Source of the DNA: Arthonia radiata
Taxonomy: Eukaryota; Ascomycota; Arthoniomycetes; Arthoniales; Arthoniaceae
Assembly (NCBI GenBank): GCA_002989075.1
Contig: PSQN01000010.1
Span: 744,001-808,000 of the forward strand
Direction: 5' to 3'
DNA: 64,000 bases
Made by a program: the position numbers and the translations under genes. The notes under the pieces were generated by a model. It was given only the letters and a program-made list of their open reading frames with translations. It made no database searches and was not told the origin of the DNA. This document shows positions 38,882 through 50,611 of the stretch, piece after piece (position 1 is the stretch's first letter; each line of letters begins with the position of its first letter).

Positions 38882-40297
38882 CTAGTCATCCTCGTCCTCC
38901 TCTTTGCCTTTGCCTTCCTTTCTTATAGGAATTTTGACGCCTTGTTGAGCAAAGCATTTGCTGAGCGTCGTCGACTCTTTGACGCCTGGGAACTTCTTGG
39001 CGCTGTGGACCTGGAAGGCATCGGAGAAGCATGTGGCCTATGCAGCAGGTTAGCATATACCATGCATGCACAGCGATGTTAGATGATGTATCATGTCTTG
39101 GTATGGTGTCCGCATGCTTGTGAACTTACTAAGACTGGACAGCTGTTCATGGCCAGCTTGTTTGCAGAGCCATTGGTTTGGCTTGAGTCGCTATTTGAAT
39201 CTTGGCTGTTGGGTGATTTGTGATTGTTTGTGGGCTTCGGAGAGGCGCCCATGGAGCCGAGCTCGGAAACGTCGACGAAGGAGAGCTTGAGGCGAAAAGT
39301 GCCTGTAAGATGTTCATCAGCTTATGAGCCCCGCTGTGTGCACTTATAATTGCCAAATATCTAGCGATGACGTTTGCTGGACTTTGAATCAAGTCCTCGC
39401 AATATCTCTCCAGACAGTAATACTGATTGGACTGATGGAAAGAGAGATTGGAAGGGTTGAGAACTCACCTTCCTGCCTCACACTCAAATCCTGCAAGACG
39501 AACCAAAATCCAGCCCTCTCTTCCGTATCACTCAGTAACGCCGCACTTACCGCCACGCTTCCGATCAAGTTTCTTGTGAAGTGCCCGTCGAAACCTCTAT
39601 AACCTCCTTGACCCTGAGGCCCACCATAGAATTGCGGTGGCGGATAACCCGGTGGCATACCGGGATGCGGCGGCGGATACGCAACGGGTACTTGGATAGG
39701 CTGGCCATTTGGGCCCTGTGCCCATGCCATGGTCGTTTGCGGCTCCGGTGGTGGCGGGTACGATGTAGTAGCAGCCATACTGATACTAACGCTGGGAGCG
39801 TTGCTCGAGTGCTTGACGAGATTCGCAGGGGCTGCACCGTCGCCGCGGTAGAGGTCGACATTGAGGACGAAGTGTTGGGCATTGATTTCGGATGGTGGGA
39901 CTTCGCGGCCTGTAGTGAGGTCTTTGATTATAAGGCGGACGCACGGGGGAGGGGTGATGGGGCGACGGTCCTAGATACAAGACGTGAGCTGACATGGCCG
40001 TGCAAGTGTCCAAAAGCTTTGTGTGTTGTTTCGGTTGTTGTATGCGCAGAGGTTCAAGATGATATATGTTTGCTTGACTCCACGTGACGATGCTACTCTT
40101 CAACGTTGCTTCAAGGGAGGAGAAATGGTACTCACCTTGTCACCAAATCCGCACATGCGCGCACGTTCCGGTTGCTGTACGACGTCCAACGAGAAGACAT
40201 AATTGCCGCGCTGGCCATTGTACGGCGATAAGTCGGGAGCGGGAGGTGGTGGAGGACGATGGTACGCAGCATGTGGGTGGGGGTGTGGATATGCCAT
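38882..40297 (-). CDS. velB: Velvet-domain regulator VelB
   Basis: Four exons (40297-40136, 39970-39469, 39302-39130, 39037-38882) give 330 residues. VelB pairs with VeA and, through it, LaeA, or with VosA, to couple development and secondary metabolism to light; it acts in the nucleus. The velvet fold starts after a Pro/His-rich lead: YVFSLDVVQQPERARMCGFG, then DRRPITPPPCVRLIIKDLTT and INAQHFVLNVDLYRGDGAAP. A Pro/Gly/Tyr-rich insertion of about 70 residues (YPPPHPGMPPGYPPPQFYGG) follows, as in VelB but not VeA. The domain resumes with LIGSVAVSAALLSDTEERAG and FWFVLQDLSVRQEGTFRLKL. It closes with FSDAFQVHSAKKFPGVKEST and LSKCFAQQGVKIPIRK. All intron junctions are canonical. The order of motifs and the insertion identify VelB rather than VosA or VelC. 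Confidence 0.93.
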
Positions 40298-41146
40298 GCG
40301 ATCAGATAGAAGACCGCCTAGCGGCCGTTTGCAGCCGTGTTGTCAGTCAGTCAGATGGAAGGTGAACCAGTCGTAGTGGAATGTTGCGCAGCCGTTGATG
40401 AGATGTGTAGCACAAGAGCGGAGGTGTGACGGGAGCTGCCCAACTTCAAAAGGGTCGTCGCGTGGCTGCTCGGACACCTGTCAAGTCTCTTGGCGGTCGG
40501 TTGGGATGTGTAGCTATAGTAAGTGGTGCAGTTGCTGATATCTGATGAACGTCTGTTGAAGATGCTTGCGTTTCATAGAAGTGAGTACCGACAGAGTGGT
40601 TATTAAGAAGATTAGCGAGCGGGCTCTGTGGGTCATTGGAGGAGGATCGAGGAGAAATTACTGGATTAGGAGTATATCATCTGCACGGCCGGGGGGGCAG
40701 GAGCTAACGCTTCAGGTGAACAATTTCACGACAGCGCTGTGTAACAAAAAAGACCTCTGAAAGGCGACTTCGGAAAAGCAGCAGTCAACGCCAGTGTTTG
40801 CTGAGCATCAAAGTTGAGAAGACTCTGCAGATGGACAAGCCCCCGATCGCTACCTGATCACCGTGGACGCTGACGATCCTGACTCGCGACGATCGCCAAT
40901 GAGGCCCAGCGCTGTGGACGCTGGGAGTGGTCCCCGTTTGCCCGTATAGCAGAGGTTCTGCGGCCCGAAAAGAGACCAACGGCTGACAGCTTCAGATTCT
41001 ATCCGCTATCGCACAATGCGTTGTCCAGGTCCATCTAAATCGTATCATATCCATCATGTATATCCATCCGCAGGGGTATCATCTCCAAGACATTTCTGTA
41101 TGCCCGCCATCCAACGCCGCGCTGTAATGAACAAGATACCACCGTC
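40298..41146. other. velB upstream region
   Basis: About 850 bp between the velB start and the permease 3' end, both on the minus strand. It should carry the velB promoter and leader. A CAGTCAGTCAG microrepeat lies near 40350. No gene was recognised. Confidence 0.4.
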
Positions 41147-43109
41147 TTAGCAGAAGAATTTATATGCCTTCTTGCTTCGACTCCACGCTCTCTTCTCCGC
41201 CCGCTCTTCTGCCAGCAGCTCTGCAAGATCAATATCGGTGCGCATACCCGTCCTGAGGTCCATCTCGCTGCAGTGCATCACCCGCGTCCGGAACCAGAAC
41301 TTGTACGGCAGGTAGAATGCCAGTACAATGGGAGCTGCCAAGTATACGGCAAACCAATTCCGAACTCGCTCAATATTGGTCAGCTTTTCGTACCCGATGG
41401 GCGCGAGACCTGTCCAAAATTGTGCAATCAAGACGCAGCTGACCAACACTAGCCCGATCCAGCTGCCGACGACACCTGGCTGTGACACAAAGGCCAGCTC
41501 GTCCAGCGTGTGGCCCTGTACGCGCCAGGCGCGCCGAAAGCGGATATGTGACAGGCAAATGCTGCCCCAGGTGAAGAGAGTGCTTAGACCTGAAAGAGCG
41601 ATCATCCACTGGAATGCGTCTTGTTGCTTGTCTGAGCCTGCAAAGAAGGCGAGGAAACCGAGCCCACAGGACAACATGATCGCTGTGAGCGGCCGGCCCG
41701 TGCGATCGATGTAAGCGAGAATGCGAGGAGCCTGGCCCTGCTCGGCGAGTGATGCGAGGACTCGCGATGAGCCGAAAACGGCTGAGTTGCCGACCGAGAG
41801 AACGGATATGAGCACGACGACGTTGAAGACGGAAGGGAGGACGGCAATGCCTTGTGATTGAGTCAGCCCTGTGCTGAGTTGGAGAGGCAGCGAGCGGGGC
41901 GGTCACTTACCTGCAATGTTGATGGCAATCACGAATGGACTTGCGGTTACGTCTGCCTGGCTGTGTGATGACAGAAGTCTTGGGTCGTCATAGGGGACGC
42001 AAAGTCCCACAAGCGTCAAGCTGACAATGTAGAATAGTGTGATCCGCCAAAAGACTTGTTTCACTGCCGTTGGTAAACTCTTGCGTGGGTTGGTTGTCTC
42101 AGCAGCCGCCAGCCCGACAAGCTCAGTTCCTGCAAACGAGAATGCCGCGTTTGTAAACACACTACACAGACCCTTGAAGCCGTTATTGAATGCGCCCGGG
42201 TTGCGCCAGTACCTGCCTCCAAGAAACCCACCCTCAGGGGAACCTGCAATAACGAGAACGACGCCGAGGACGATGAAGGCGATGACGGCGACGATCTTGA
42301 TGAGCGAGAAGAAAAATTCAGCTTCACCATAGCCTTTGACGCCGAAGAAATTGATACAGCAGATCAGGGCCAGAAATATTATGACCCATGCGTCGCTGTT
42401 GATGCGACCCTGATCCCAGAACTGTATGACGAAACACGCAGAGACGACCTCCAATGGCAAAGCGATCAGCCATTGCAGAGCGTAGTTCCAGCCCATTGCG
42501 AAGCCCCATGCCGGGTCCAGGAAACGGGTTGAGAAGGCTGAGAAGGAACCGGCCACGGGGAACACCACGGCCATCTCACCGAGAGCCTGGACTGTGCAGT
42601 ATACAAGGACGCCGATGAGAGAGAATGCAATCAGGACGGATGCTGGTCCGCCTGATGCCAATGTTGCGCCAGAGCCAACGAAGAAGCCAGTACCTGTGTA
42701 GTAATCATCGTCAGTAATTGATGCGGCTTGTAAAGAAATAGTTGCGTGGCGCTGCTCGCACGCAAATATCGCCTGGCCCAGACGTACCGATTGAACCTCC
42801 TATCGCAATCATCTGTAAATGTCGTGATTTTAAGCTCCTAACCAGAGGACTCGACGCTGTATTGCTCACAGCCTCCTCATAATCAAATTGCTGCCGCTGG
42901 TATGTTCTGACGGGTTTGTCTGGTGCAACCGCGGCATATGGGTCGCGCTTGAACCCATCGAGGACATTATGCCAGGGGCGTTGGCTCTGCTGTGGTGACA
43001 GGTCCGCGCCGTACCCGGTAGGCGAAGGGGAGATGTTCGATCGTCCATTATAGGAATGAGAATCAGAGAGTAGATCTTTGTCGCTGAGCGAGATCGATCC
43101 GTGAGCCAT
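41147..43109 (-). CDS. Amino-acid permease, YAT/APC family
   Basis: Three exons (43109-42788, 42693-41911, 41850-41147) give 602 residues, the usual length. It imports amino acids across the plasma membrane with protons. The N-terminal 90 residues are a Ser/Asp-rich cytosolic tail with two lysines near the start (SDKDLLSD, KRDPYAAV), the type of site used for ubiquitin-driven turnover. Helix 1 carries the signature SLKSRHLQMIAIGGSIGTGF. Later signatures are FAMGWNYALQWLIALPLE and TNAAFSFAGTELVGLAAAET; about 12 spans are visible. The C-terminal tail after FYLPYKFWFRTRV contains RTGMRTDIDLAELLAEE, typical of Gap1/Agp/Dip5-like carriers. The exon-1 end falls within the GSIG|TG helix-1 motif, which validates that junction. 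Substrate range is not predictable. Confidence 0.92.
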
Positions 43110-43678
43110 AAGAGGCTAGGGTTCGCGCGCGAGTTGCGCGACGTATTGGGGAGGTTACAGCAGGTGAGCTGGCCTGTCACGGTTGTGACCTTGGAGGTAC
43201 GTCGCTTGCCTGCTCGGGGCGGGGTTGGGCGGGATCATACGTGTCTATGCATTTGAGGCGTCTGTAGCCAAGAATCTCGTGGTGAGAACGAAGATAGCAC
43301 GAGGGGATAGACGTAAGCAGCAGAATGGCCGAGAGCAGAGAGGGTGGGAGTGGATGTTGGTGGTAACTAGGCGGGTCTTATCGGCGAGCGACGCCATGCC
43401 CTTTTCATCCTGTCAGGGTCCAGATGATAGATTGTGGTTGAGTGCGACCCGTCAAAGACAAGACGAAAGACTAGGTAGGTCCAGAATGTTACAAGTTCAT
43501 GCCAATGCGAGAATGTTGTAAAGATATGCTTTGTTAGCAAGTCGTACAGAGAATTGAAATACAGTACAAATGGTCGTTACATGCCCAGCCCTCATACACA
43601 AATCCCGGAACAGGCCACATCGCTATGCACAACCAACGCCGTCATGCCAAAACATTATCTGCCGTCATGGTCTAGATC
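43110..43678. other. Permease upstream region / kinase 3' flank
   Basis: The permease promoter and the 3' flank of the next gene. A + frame of 98 codons lacks motifs. Nothing else recognised. Confidence 0.4.
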
Positions 43679-46494
43679 TCAGTCGGGCGTCCTCTGAAGG
43701 GCCTTCAGCGTCTCTTCCTGAACCATAGCACCTCCGTTGACATTCCTTGGCGCAGGTGAGCCTTGTAATGTCTGTGCTGGCTGTGGACTGGGGAAGAATT
43801 CGTCAATGCTAGCAGGGCCGTCAACCGGTGAAAAAGCATCGACCTCTTCAATATCGTCTTCATCCTCCTCTTCTATGATTTCGCCGCTTCTTCTACCTTG
43901 GCCCGAAATGCTGCCCTCCGCGCTGCTCGTCGTACTTCGCTTTCGCGCGCTGCTTCCCGGACCGAGCATGGGACCTTTGAAGGCCGTGCGCTTTCGTGTC
44001 GCGAACATAAGACCAGGACTAGGCGGCCCGAGACCGGCAAATGGCGAAGGCGCAGGGCCTTCTTTCGTCAGACTCAGACCTGTAGGAGCCTTAAGCGCAA
44101 GCCGGCTGTTAGTAGGGAAGTTGGGTCCGGTAGGCGTTTTAGGCAAGACCTTGAGCATAGAAAGGTTCGGGCTGGCGCGGCGTCCCATTGAATTGTGCCG
44201 GATAGACAATGTAGGCGAAGCGACGGAGTTGGACGAAGTCGATGAGGCCACCGACAAAGATGCATGATGGCCATGTATAGAACGCATGGATGACACAGAC
44301 GAAGATGTCGACTTGCGGCCGCGAAGATTGCTGCCTGTACTTCGCCTATACGATGAGGACGGCGTCAGAGGTGAAGGGGATATCGAGGGTCGTCTTCCTG
44401 ACCCAGCGCTTGCATTGGTGGCAATGCGCGGTCTGGCTGGATATGTTGAGCGAGATTGTAAGTCTGGGCGTGGCTTCGACATCGATCGTCGAGGCACACT
44501 GCCGTCTGAGTGCAGGCGCACCGGCTCTGGAGCACCAGGTCGTCGCGCCGCGTCAGGATGCAGTGTGTCGTCTTGGCGTAGCTGATTGGGGGACTTTGCG
44601 CGCTTTGACGTCTCTTTGAACCAGTGTTTGATAGAGGCGATCTGCGACATGAAAGGCTGCGGATAGCGGCGCTTCCTCTTCTTAGGCCCGTTTGGGTCGA
44701 CCGAGACAAAATCAGTATTCGCAGCGACCACGGAGATGCCGCTTGCTCGCTTTCGATAATCTCGTTGCGCGGCCTGTGATCGCCTTCGCGGATTGTGCAC
44801 GGTATGTTGCTGATGCTGCAATGGTACTGGGCGTTCTTCCGACGTTGCTTTTGGAGTCGGAGGTAGTGTTTTCGACTTATCAGGCGTCGATTCTTTGATG
44901 CGATCGAGTTGCATGCTCGGACGATTCACCTCACGCCCTCTGGTAATCTGACCAGCCGATTCCTCTTCATCAGCCTCTTTGATAGTTGGTGCGATCCGCT
45001 CCAAACGGGCACTCGCTCCGCTAATCCTTCTTGAAGCCTTAACATCGGCGTCCCTCTCTTTCCTCTTGCGATCTCTTCGCGATTGTTTTCGCTCTTCCTT
45101 CTCCAAAAGCAGCCCCCACCAGCCAGCCAGTGAGTCGCAACGCTGAGATAGAACGTTCTCAATAACCATGTCGATGTTCACTCCCGCGCTCCGCATCCGC
45201 TGTAAGACGTCCTTCTCGAGCGACGTTGTGAAAGGAGCTGGTTGTTGAAGCTTTAAGATTGCCTGCTGATGTGGTGCGTGATCCGCAAGCCAAGGGTTCG
45301 TAAGGATGTCCGCCAATGAAGGCCGGAGAAGCGGCCTTTTGGAAAGCAGCAAATGGATGAGCTCTCTCGCGCCCTGTGGCATAGTGTCCGGGTATTTTGG
45401 CTCTTCTTTCATTATCCGGCTCTTCGTCTGACTTTCGTCATCATCGTCAAATGGCAGCTGTCCACAAAGCAGCGCGTATAGAATAATGCCCAAGCTCCAC
45501 ACGTCCACCTTCTCGGCAGCATATTTCTCGCCCTTGAGCATCTCTGGGGCAGCGTAACAGACCGTACCACACCATGTCTGCAAGTTGCTCGATTTACCCT
45601 CGTATTCGCGCGTGAAGCCGAAGTCGCATAGCTTCACGTTCTGGTTCTTGTCCAACAGTAGGTTTTCCAATTTCAGGTCGCGATGCACACAAGACTTGGA
45701 GTGGACGTAAGAGACCGCGCCTACGATCTGCGCGAAGATGCGCTGAACGAAGCTCGGATCGAGGGGACCATGCTGGGTGAGGTAGTAGTAGAGTTCGTCC
45801 CCTGGTCAAGTCAGAGAGCGCCTTGCGAGCTTGGGTATACGACTAGCGGCGTACCAGGACAATACTCGAGCACCAGCCACACCAAGCTCTCGGTTGTTAT
45901 AACTTCATAGAGGCGCGCAATATGGGGATGTAGGAATTGTCGATGGTGGTGAATTTCACGCGCGAGGTTTGGGTCCGCTTTCTGCGTCGACTTGAGCACG
46001 ACCTGAGTTATTGGTGTCAGTTTTCGTTCTCTGGGTAGTGGTTGCAGGTCACGGACCTTCGAGTCGTTGGTGAGCTTGTGTGTAGCTAGGTAGACTTTGC
46101 CAAAAGATCCCTTGCCAATAACGTGGTGTAGCTGGTAGTTGCCGACATGGCGGAGCTCCGAAGAGCAGAACTCCCTATTGAAAATCAGGGCTCTGCGCAA
46201 GAGTGTGGGACCATGAGGCCTACGTACTCGTGGAGCGCAGTGTATGAGGATGCAAGCTGCGAAGTCGTTAGTCCGTGGTGTTGCACAATCTTGAAACGAG
46301 AGATGAGCGGACCTTGTTTCGGTGACTCTGCAACTCGGCCTTAGATTTACCAGTGGAAGAGAGCATGTGTCGTCGGCGCGTGCATTGGCGTTAGTGATAC
46401 AGAAGATAGTGAGGCCGTTACTGCGTTTTGGTCGTGTTTGCGAAGCAATAGAGTCGTTTGCAAATTGCGGTAGTGTAAAGGGGGCTGCGGACAT
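43679..46494 (-). CDS. Ser/Thr protein kinase, Kin4/Ppk1-like
   Basis: Five exons (46494-46351, 46256-46228, 46174-46057, 46002-45855, 45801-43679) give 853 residues with matching phases. Exon 2 is only 29 bp. The lead SSYTALHEEFCSSELRHVGN precedes the glycine loop IGKGSFGKVYLATHK (77-91); K101 is in VVLKS. LAREIHHHRQFLHPHIARLY and VWLVLEYCPGDELYYYL follow. The catalytic loop is CVHRDLKLENLLLD (D188), then DFGFTREYEG and WCGTVCYAAPEMLKGEKYAA. These match the Kin4/Frk1 and S. pombe Ppk1 branch, linked to spindle-position and stress control. After the kinase domain come about 490 Ser/Pro/Arg-rich residues ending in an acidic EEEDEDDIEEVDAFSPVD region. One donor is GTCCGT, less usual. The initiator is chosen because it gives phase 0 into exon 2. 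Confidence 0.87.
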
Positions 46495-46768
46495 TGGGAC
46501 GAGAAAAGCAGGCGGCCGATCCGGGATTATCAAAGCCACTGAGATCACCAATCTTAACCACGAAGCAAGATACACGCTATCAACGCGATGAAAGTATGCT
46601 GCGAGAGTAACAAAGCAATTGCAATCATCTGTAGTAGCAAGGAAGCTTGCGCCTTCGGAGTTTACCTTAGGCTCAAACGGGCATCTCGTCTTCGTGGCTG
46701 AAGCCAGTGGCGTCGCATTCTCCAAGTACAATAATCACCTATCTATATCCCACGAGACCCCCATCTGT

Positions 46769-49700
46769 CTATTTGTGGCCGTTCGCCAATGGATGTTGCC
46801 CGTTGGCTTTTACTGGTTGCTTGCCTTCCTGAAGCTCGTCTGCTTCCTCACTCTCCTCGTCGTCTTCTTCCTCTTCCTCTCCGTCCTCATCTTCCTCTTC
46901 CTCTCCGTCCTCATCTTCATCTTCATTCTCATCCTCATCTTCATCCTCATCTCCATTATCTTCAAGATCGTCTAGCTCTAGCCCATAGTCGTCTCTATAA
47001 TCCTTCCAGCCTTTGGATGCAGGTGCGAAGCCCGCTTTCTTGAAGTCCTCTACCACCTTGTCTTCCATGACAGGAGCGCAAGTTATAAAGATATTGGCTG
47101 TCTTTGGGTTGAAGAGTGGCACCATGAACTCGCGCATTGCGCCTATGACCTCTTGCTTGGTCACGTGTTGGACTTTTTTCGCAAAGTTCTTCGAATAATC
47201 TTTGGAGATGCCATGGATAGCCTGGTTCATCAAGCTGCTGTACGCGGCGCTGAGCATGGTTTCGCCTTCGCTGGCCACCCCGGTGATGATATTACTGACA
47301 GCATCCTCAAGCCAAAGGTCGTCGAGTTCAGTTTTGCCATTTGCATGGTCCATGATGACCTTTCGACTCGACTCAAAGGCTTTGTAGGCGTTTGGCGACC
47401 TGTAGATGCCGTAGCCCCACAAGCCCTTCTCAATTGAGCGCACGAAGGCAGTGCCGTAGGCAAGACCATTGCCTCGAATCGCAGTCCAAAGCGGCCCTTC
47501 GATCGTTTCGAGGTACGCTTTTGCCACGGTCAAAGCTGGCAGTCGCGGATCCTCGTAGCAGGTGACGCCCTTCGTCTGAACGCCCGCAAAGGACGAGTCG
47601 ATCGTCCGTAGAGGCATTACATGTGTGAGGTTTCCTGGCTCAATGGCCTTCGCCGATCTGGTGGAATGTGCCGAGTTCAATGACGCCAGCGCTTTTTGGC
47701 TACCAAGCCTGTCTGAGATAGTCCGCCATGCAGAGACGGGATTGGCGATCTTTCCGGACTCGAGATCACCGACGACGAAGCACCTGAAGCTTGAGGAGCC
47801 GAGGATGGCTTGACGCACCTTTTGTAGCTTCGTGATCACGATCTGTGGCTCGGTTTGCATCTCACGCAGGATCTCCTTGAGATGCAAGCTCTTGATGAAC
47901 ATGTTCTGACCGCGCGCAGTGCTGTCCCTCGTTGTGTGCACGAACTGAGCCATTGATTTGACAGCATAGTCGCCATCGCGCTTGTCCTGAGCTAAAGATG
48001 CAATCACCTTCTTCAAGCTTGAAAGTAGTCTTTGTTCGTCGAAGATACTGTCGAACATGAAGGCCTTGATCCATTTTATCGCTGCCGCGTACTTCTCAGG
48101 TTCAACGACGATATTGGTGTTCAGTAGCTCTGAGCTGAATTGGCTGGTCAGAGTCTCAGAGTATTCGACAGTGTCGTTCTCGAGTTCAGCGACCACCTCC
48201 TCGAATTCAATGCGCTTGCCGTCACGCAAGATCGGTAGCTCGTAAAAAACCTGGCAGAAGAGCACGGTGAGCGGTCGAAGCTCAGTAGGGATGTCATGCG
48301 TGTTGAAAGCGAGACCCAAACTGACAAAGCTGGACTTGACGTGCTCGTACTGGATGAAGAGCGGGATACCATCATCATCCTTGGTGATGACTTGCTGCAC
48401 TGTGCTGTTAGGCATTGGATCGCGTCGAGCCAAGCCTGCGAAGGCCGTTGATGTCTCAATGAATTTGATGGACTCTGCCGGGGCGATTGGATATTGCTGC
48501 AATAACTCCTTAGGCACAGGCTGTTCGTTCTCCTTCTTAGCCTCTTCGAGTTTCTTCGCTAGATCGTGCATGCCTTTCTTGCCGAGCTTCTTCTGCTGTT
48601 GCTTGACACGTTGCTCCTCATCCTTCTCAAGCTTTTGAGACAGCGCTTGCGAGGGCCTCGCGAAGGTAGTTGCAGTGTTCGCATTAACGAACCACTTGCG
48701 AAAGAAATTGAGCCATTGATCCCCTGTCCATTGGTCGATCACGTCGTATGCTGCCAAACTGCCCAGATCTCGTAGACCGCTACCATCACGGTTGCCGAAG
48801 ATGTGATCGTCAGCTACGTAAGCGATCCAGGTCTCTGGCGTGGACTCCTTCTCCCACTTCGCTACTCGTCTGCTCCTCGCTAAACGATCCTTGAGATACG
48901 TCATATCCAGCGGCTTTTCTGAGGCCTCCTTGAGAAGGTTGTGGAAGCGTTTGGCAACCTTGTCCATCTCCGGAGTCTCAACGTCCGCTAGCTGGAAGAT
49001 GACAAGAGAGTCCAATCGCTCTTTGACCTGGACATAGATTGAGCTCGCAAGCTGCTCTTCTTCAACCAGCGTCCTGTCTAGTAGAGCAACCGGGCCACCA
49101 GAGAGGTACTCGGTGAATACCTTGATCGCAGTCATGGTCAGATTGTTGTTCAAGTTCGGGCCAAGGTAAGCGATCTGAATCTGACCGAGGGACTCGTCGG
49201 CCTCTGGAAATTCAATGGTGACCTTTGAAGACTTTGACAGTTGCGTGGTTCTGTCACTATTTCCCCAAGGCCGATCGAATGATTCCTCGTAGCGAGGCAC
49301 ATGGCCAATGATGGTATCCTCGAACTCGTCCAGCTTTGCCAACAGCTTATCCTGTGCGACGTCGCCGACGACGATGACGCAAATATTCTTTGGCTGATAC
49401 ATGGCACGATGAAAATCGCGGATTCTTTGATTGGTCAAGGTTCGCAGTACTTTAGTCGCGCCTCCAGTGTTGTAATGATAGCCGTTGGTCTTGGGATATA
49501 TTTGCCGTTTTGATGCCATGTCTACAAGATCGTAGACATCGTTTTCACGGCCCTGCATCTCAGAGTAGACCACCCCAGCATCATTGCCAGTGCCATCAAT
49601 GTGATGGACCTCGGTATAGCACGCATCGTCAGACAGTTTGGGAAGGATAAGATGTTCTAGATACACGGGGAGCACGTTCGCAAAGCCTTCTTGTCCGGCT

Positions 49701-50014
49701 GCTTCGAGCTCGTACAGGGTGACATCTTCATCAGTATAGGCATTTGTGTAGCCATATGACCGAGTTGCTAGCCTATCCAAGAAGCCTTTGTTGTATGATC
49801 GGGAGGCAGTGAAGATGAGATGCTCGAGAGTGTGAGGTGCACCACTATCATCCAATATCTCGGTAGCGACAGCGAGTCCACACCAGATCTTTGGAGTTTG
49901 CTGCTGGACGAAAACTACCCGCAGCCCTGTCCGAGATGATTCATACTGTGCGAACTCTACGCCACCATACTCACCCTTGAACTTTTGGATGTTCCTGAAA
50001 TGAGACCCTGCCAT
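46769..50014 (-). CDS. M16-family zinc metallopeptidase (Sdd3/YOL098C-like)
   Basis: 1,081 residues from the ATG of MAGSHFRNIQKFKGEYGGVE; the frame extends 21 codons upstream only from a TTG. The inverted zinc motif HTLEH is at 61-65, and the distal glutamate is in DAGVVYSEMQGREN near 155, both as in active M16 enzymes. The four-domain layout is seen in length and in the second-half pattern (VSLGLAFNTHDIPTELRPLT, VTCYEDPRLPALTVAKAYLE). This subgroup includes yeast YOL098C and nematode C05D11.1, whose substrates are unsettled. It lacks an obvious mitochondrial import sequence, unlike Cym1/PreP. The C-terminus is an Asp/Glu run of about 45 residues after GLELDDLEDNGD, encoded by a CTTCCTC-type repeat on the + strand. 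An active peptidase is inferred. Confidence 0.88.
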   Translation of the reverse strand: MAGSHFRNIQKFKGEYGGVEFAQYESSRTGLRVVFVQQQTPKIWCGLAVATEILDDSGAPHTLEHLIFTASRSYNKGFLDRLATRSYGYTNAYTDEDVTLYELEAAGQEGFANVLPVYLEHLILPKLSDDACYTEVHHIDGTGNDAGVVYSEMQGRENDVYDLVDMASKRQIYPKTNGYHYNTGGATKVLRTLTNQRIRDFHRAMYQPKNICVIVVGDVAQDKLLAKLDEFEDTIIGHVPRYEESFDRPWGNSDRTTQLSKSSKVTIEFPEADESLGQIQIAYLGPNLNNNLTMTAIKVFTEYLSGGPVALLDRTLVEEEQLASSIYVQVKERLDSLVIFQLADVETPEMDKVAKRFHNLLKEASEKPLDMTYLKDRLARSRRVAKWEKESTPETWIAYVADDHIFGNRDGSGLRDLGSLAAYDVIDQWTGDQWLNFFRKWFVNANTATTFARPSQALSQKLEKDEEQRVKQQQKKLGKKGMHDLAKKLEEAKKENEQPVPKELLQQYPIAPAESIKFIETSTAFAGLARRDPMPNSTVQQVITKDDDGIPLFIQYEHVKSSFVSLGLAFNTHDIPTELRPLTVLFCQVFYELPILRDGKRIEFEEVVAELENDTVEYSETLTSQFSSELLNTNIVVEPEKYAAAIKWIKAFMFDSIFDEQRLLSSLKKVIASLAQDKRDGDYAVKSMAQFVHTTRDSTARGQNMFIKSLHLKEILREMQTEPQIVITKLQKVRQAILGSSSFRCFVVGDLESGKIANPVSAWRTISDRLGSQKALASLNSAHSTRSAKAIEPGNLTHVMPLRTIDSSFAGVQTKGVTCYEDPRLPALTVAKAYLETIEGPLWTAIRGNGLAYGTAFVRSIEKGLWGYGIYRSPNAYKAFESSRKVIMDHANGKTELDDLWLEDAVSNIITGVASEGETMLSAAYSSLMNQAIHGISKDYSKNFAKKVQHVTKQEVIGAMREFMVPLFNPKTANIFITCAPVMEDKVVEDFKKAGFAPASKGWKDYRDDYGLELDDLEDNGDEDEDEDENEDEDEDGEEEEDEDGEEEEEDDEESEEADELQEGKQPVKANGQHPLANGHK
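46870..46965 (-). repeat. CTTCCTCTTCCT/CATCTTC microsatellite coding an acidic run
   Basis: The + strand is almost pure pyrimidine. A segment of about 24 bases (CTCTTCCTCTCCGTCCTCAT) occurs twice in direct succession. It encodes the Asp/Glu tail of the M16 peptidase and is a likely site of length variation. Confidence 0.7.
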
Positions 50015-50611
50015 CCTGAACCAGTTTTTGGGTATGAGATGCCTAGTAATGTTGGAGATAAGACCTGAGGATGACAACGGCTTAGGGAGTCATAAGGCGA
50101 ACAAGACTACGAGGATGGAGATGATGATTGCGGATGAGCGTCCAAATGTAGAGCGCATTTCAGCTGCTGCTAAGGTACTTATAAGGCAGAAGCATGATAA
50201 GAAAAGGTCTGTAGTCAGTGGCAGGATCGTTGTCAGGAGCAGGAACGTGGCATCTATCTGCTGGGCCGCGAAATAGCGCTGATGAGAGCCTGATGCGAAA
50301 CTCACGCGGTATGGCTGACCAGCCCCAAAGTCCTGAAGCAGATGTCTTCGTCCACGTCGCCTCTTCCATGAACGCTAGTGTGCCGCTAGCCCCCAAACTC
50401 TGATCTGGAGCAAGTTCCAATCATTTCCCTAAAGGGCAATATATCAAGCGCAATCCATGCTTCCCAAGTCCACGAGTCCCATAATTGGAGGAGCTCCTCC
50501 CAGCTCGCAGTTGAGGCGTGCTCACTCAGCGTCATGTCCGAACACAGCAGTGCAGTATAGATCTTAAAATAAAGAAGGTAAGAACCTCACAGGTATTTCT
50601 CCCCTTCCATC
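50015..50611. promoter_or_regulatory. Divergent promoter region of the M16 peptidase and ZW10 genes
   Basis: The two starts face away across about 600 bp. A minus-strand frame of 86 codons in the middle lacks motifs. A pyrimidine-rich TTTCTCCCCTTCC tract lies directly before the ZW10 start. Confidence 0.4.
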
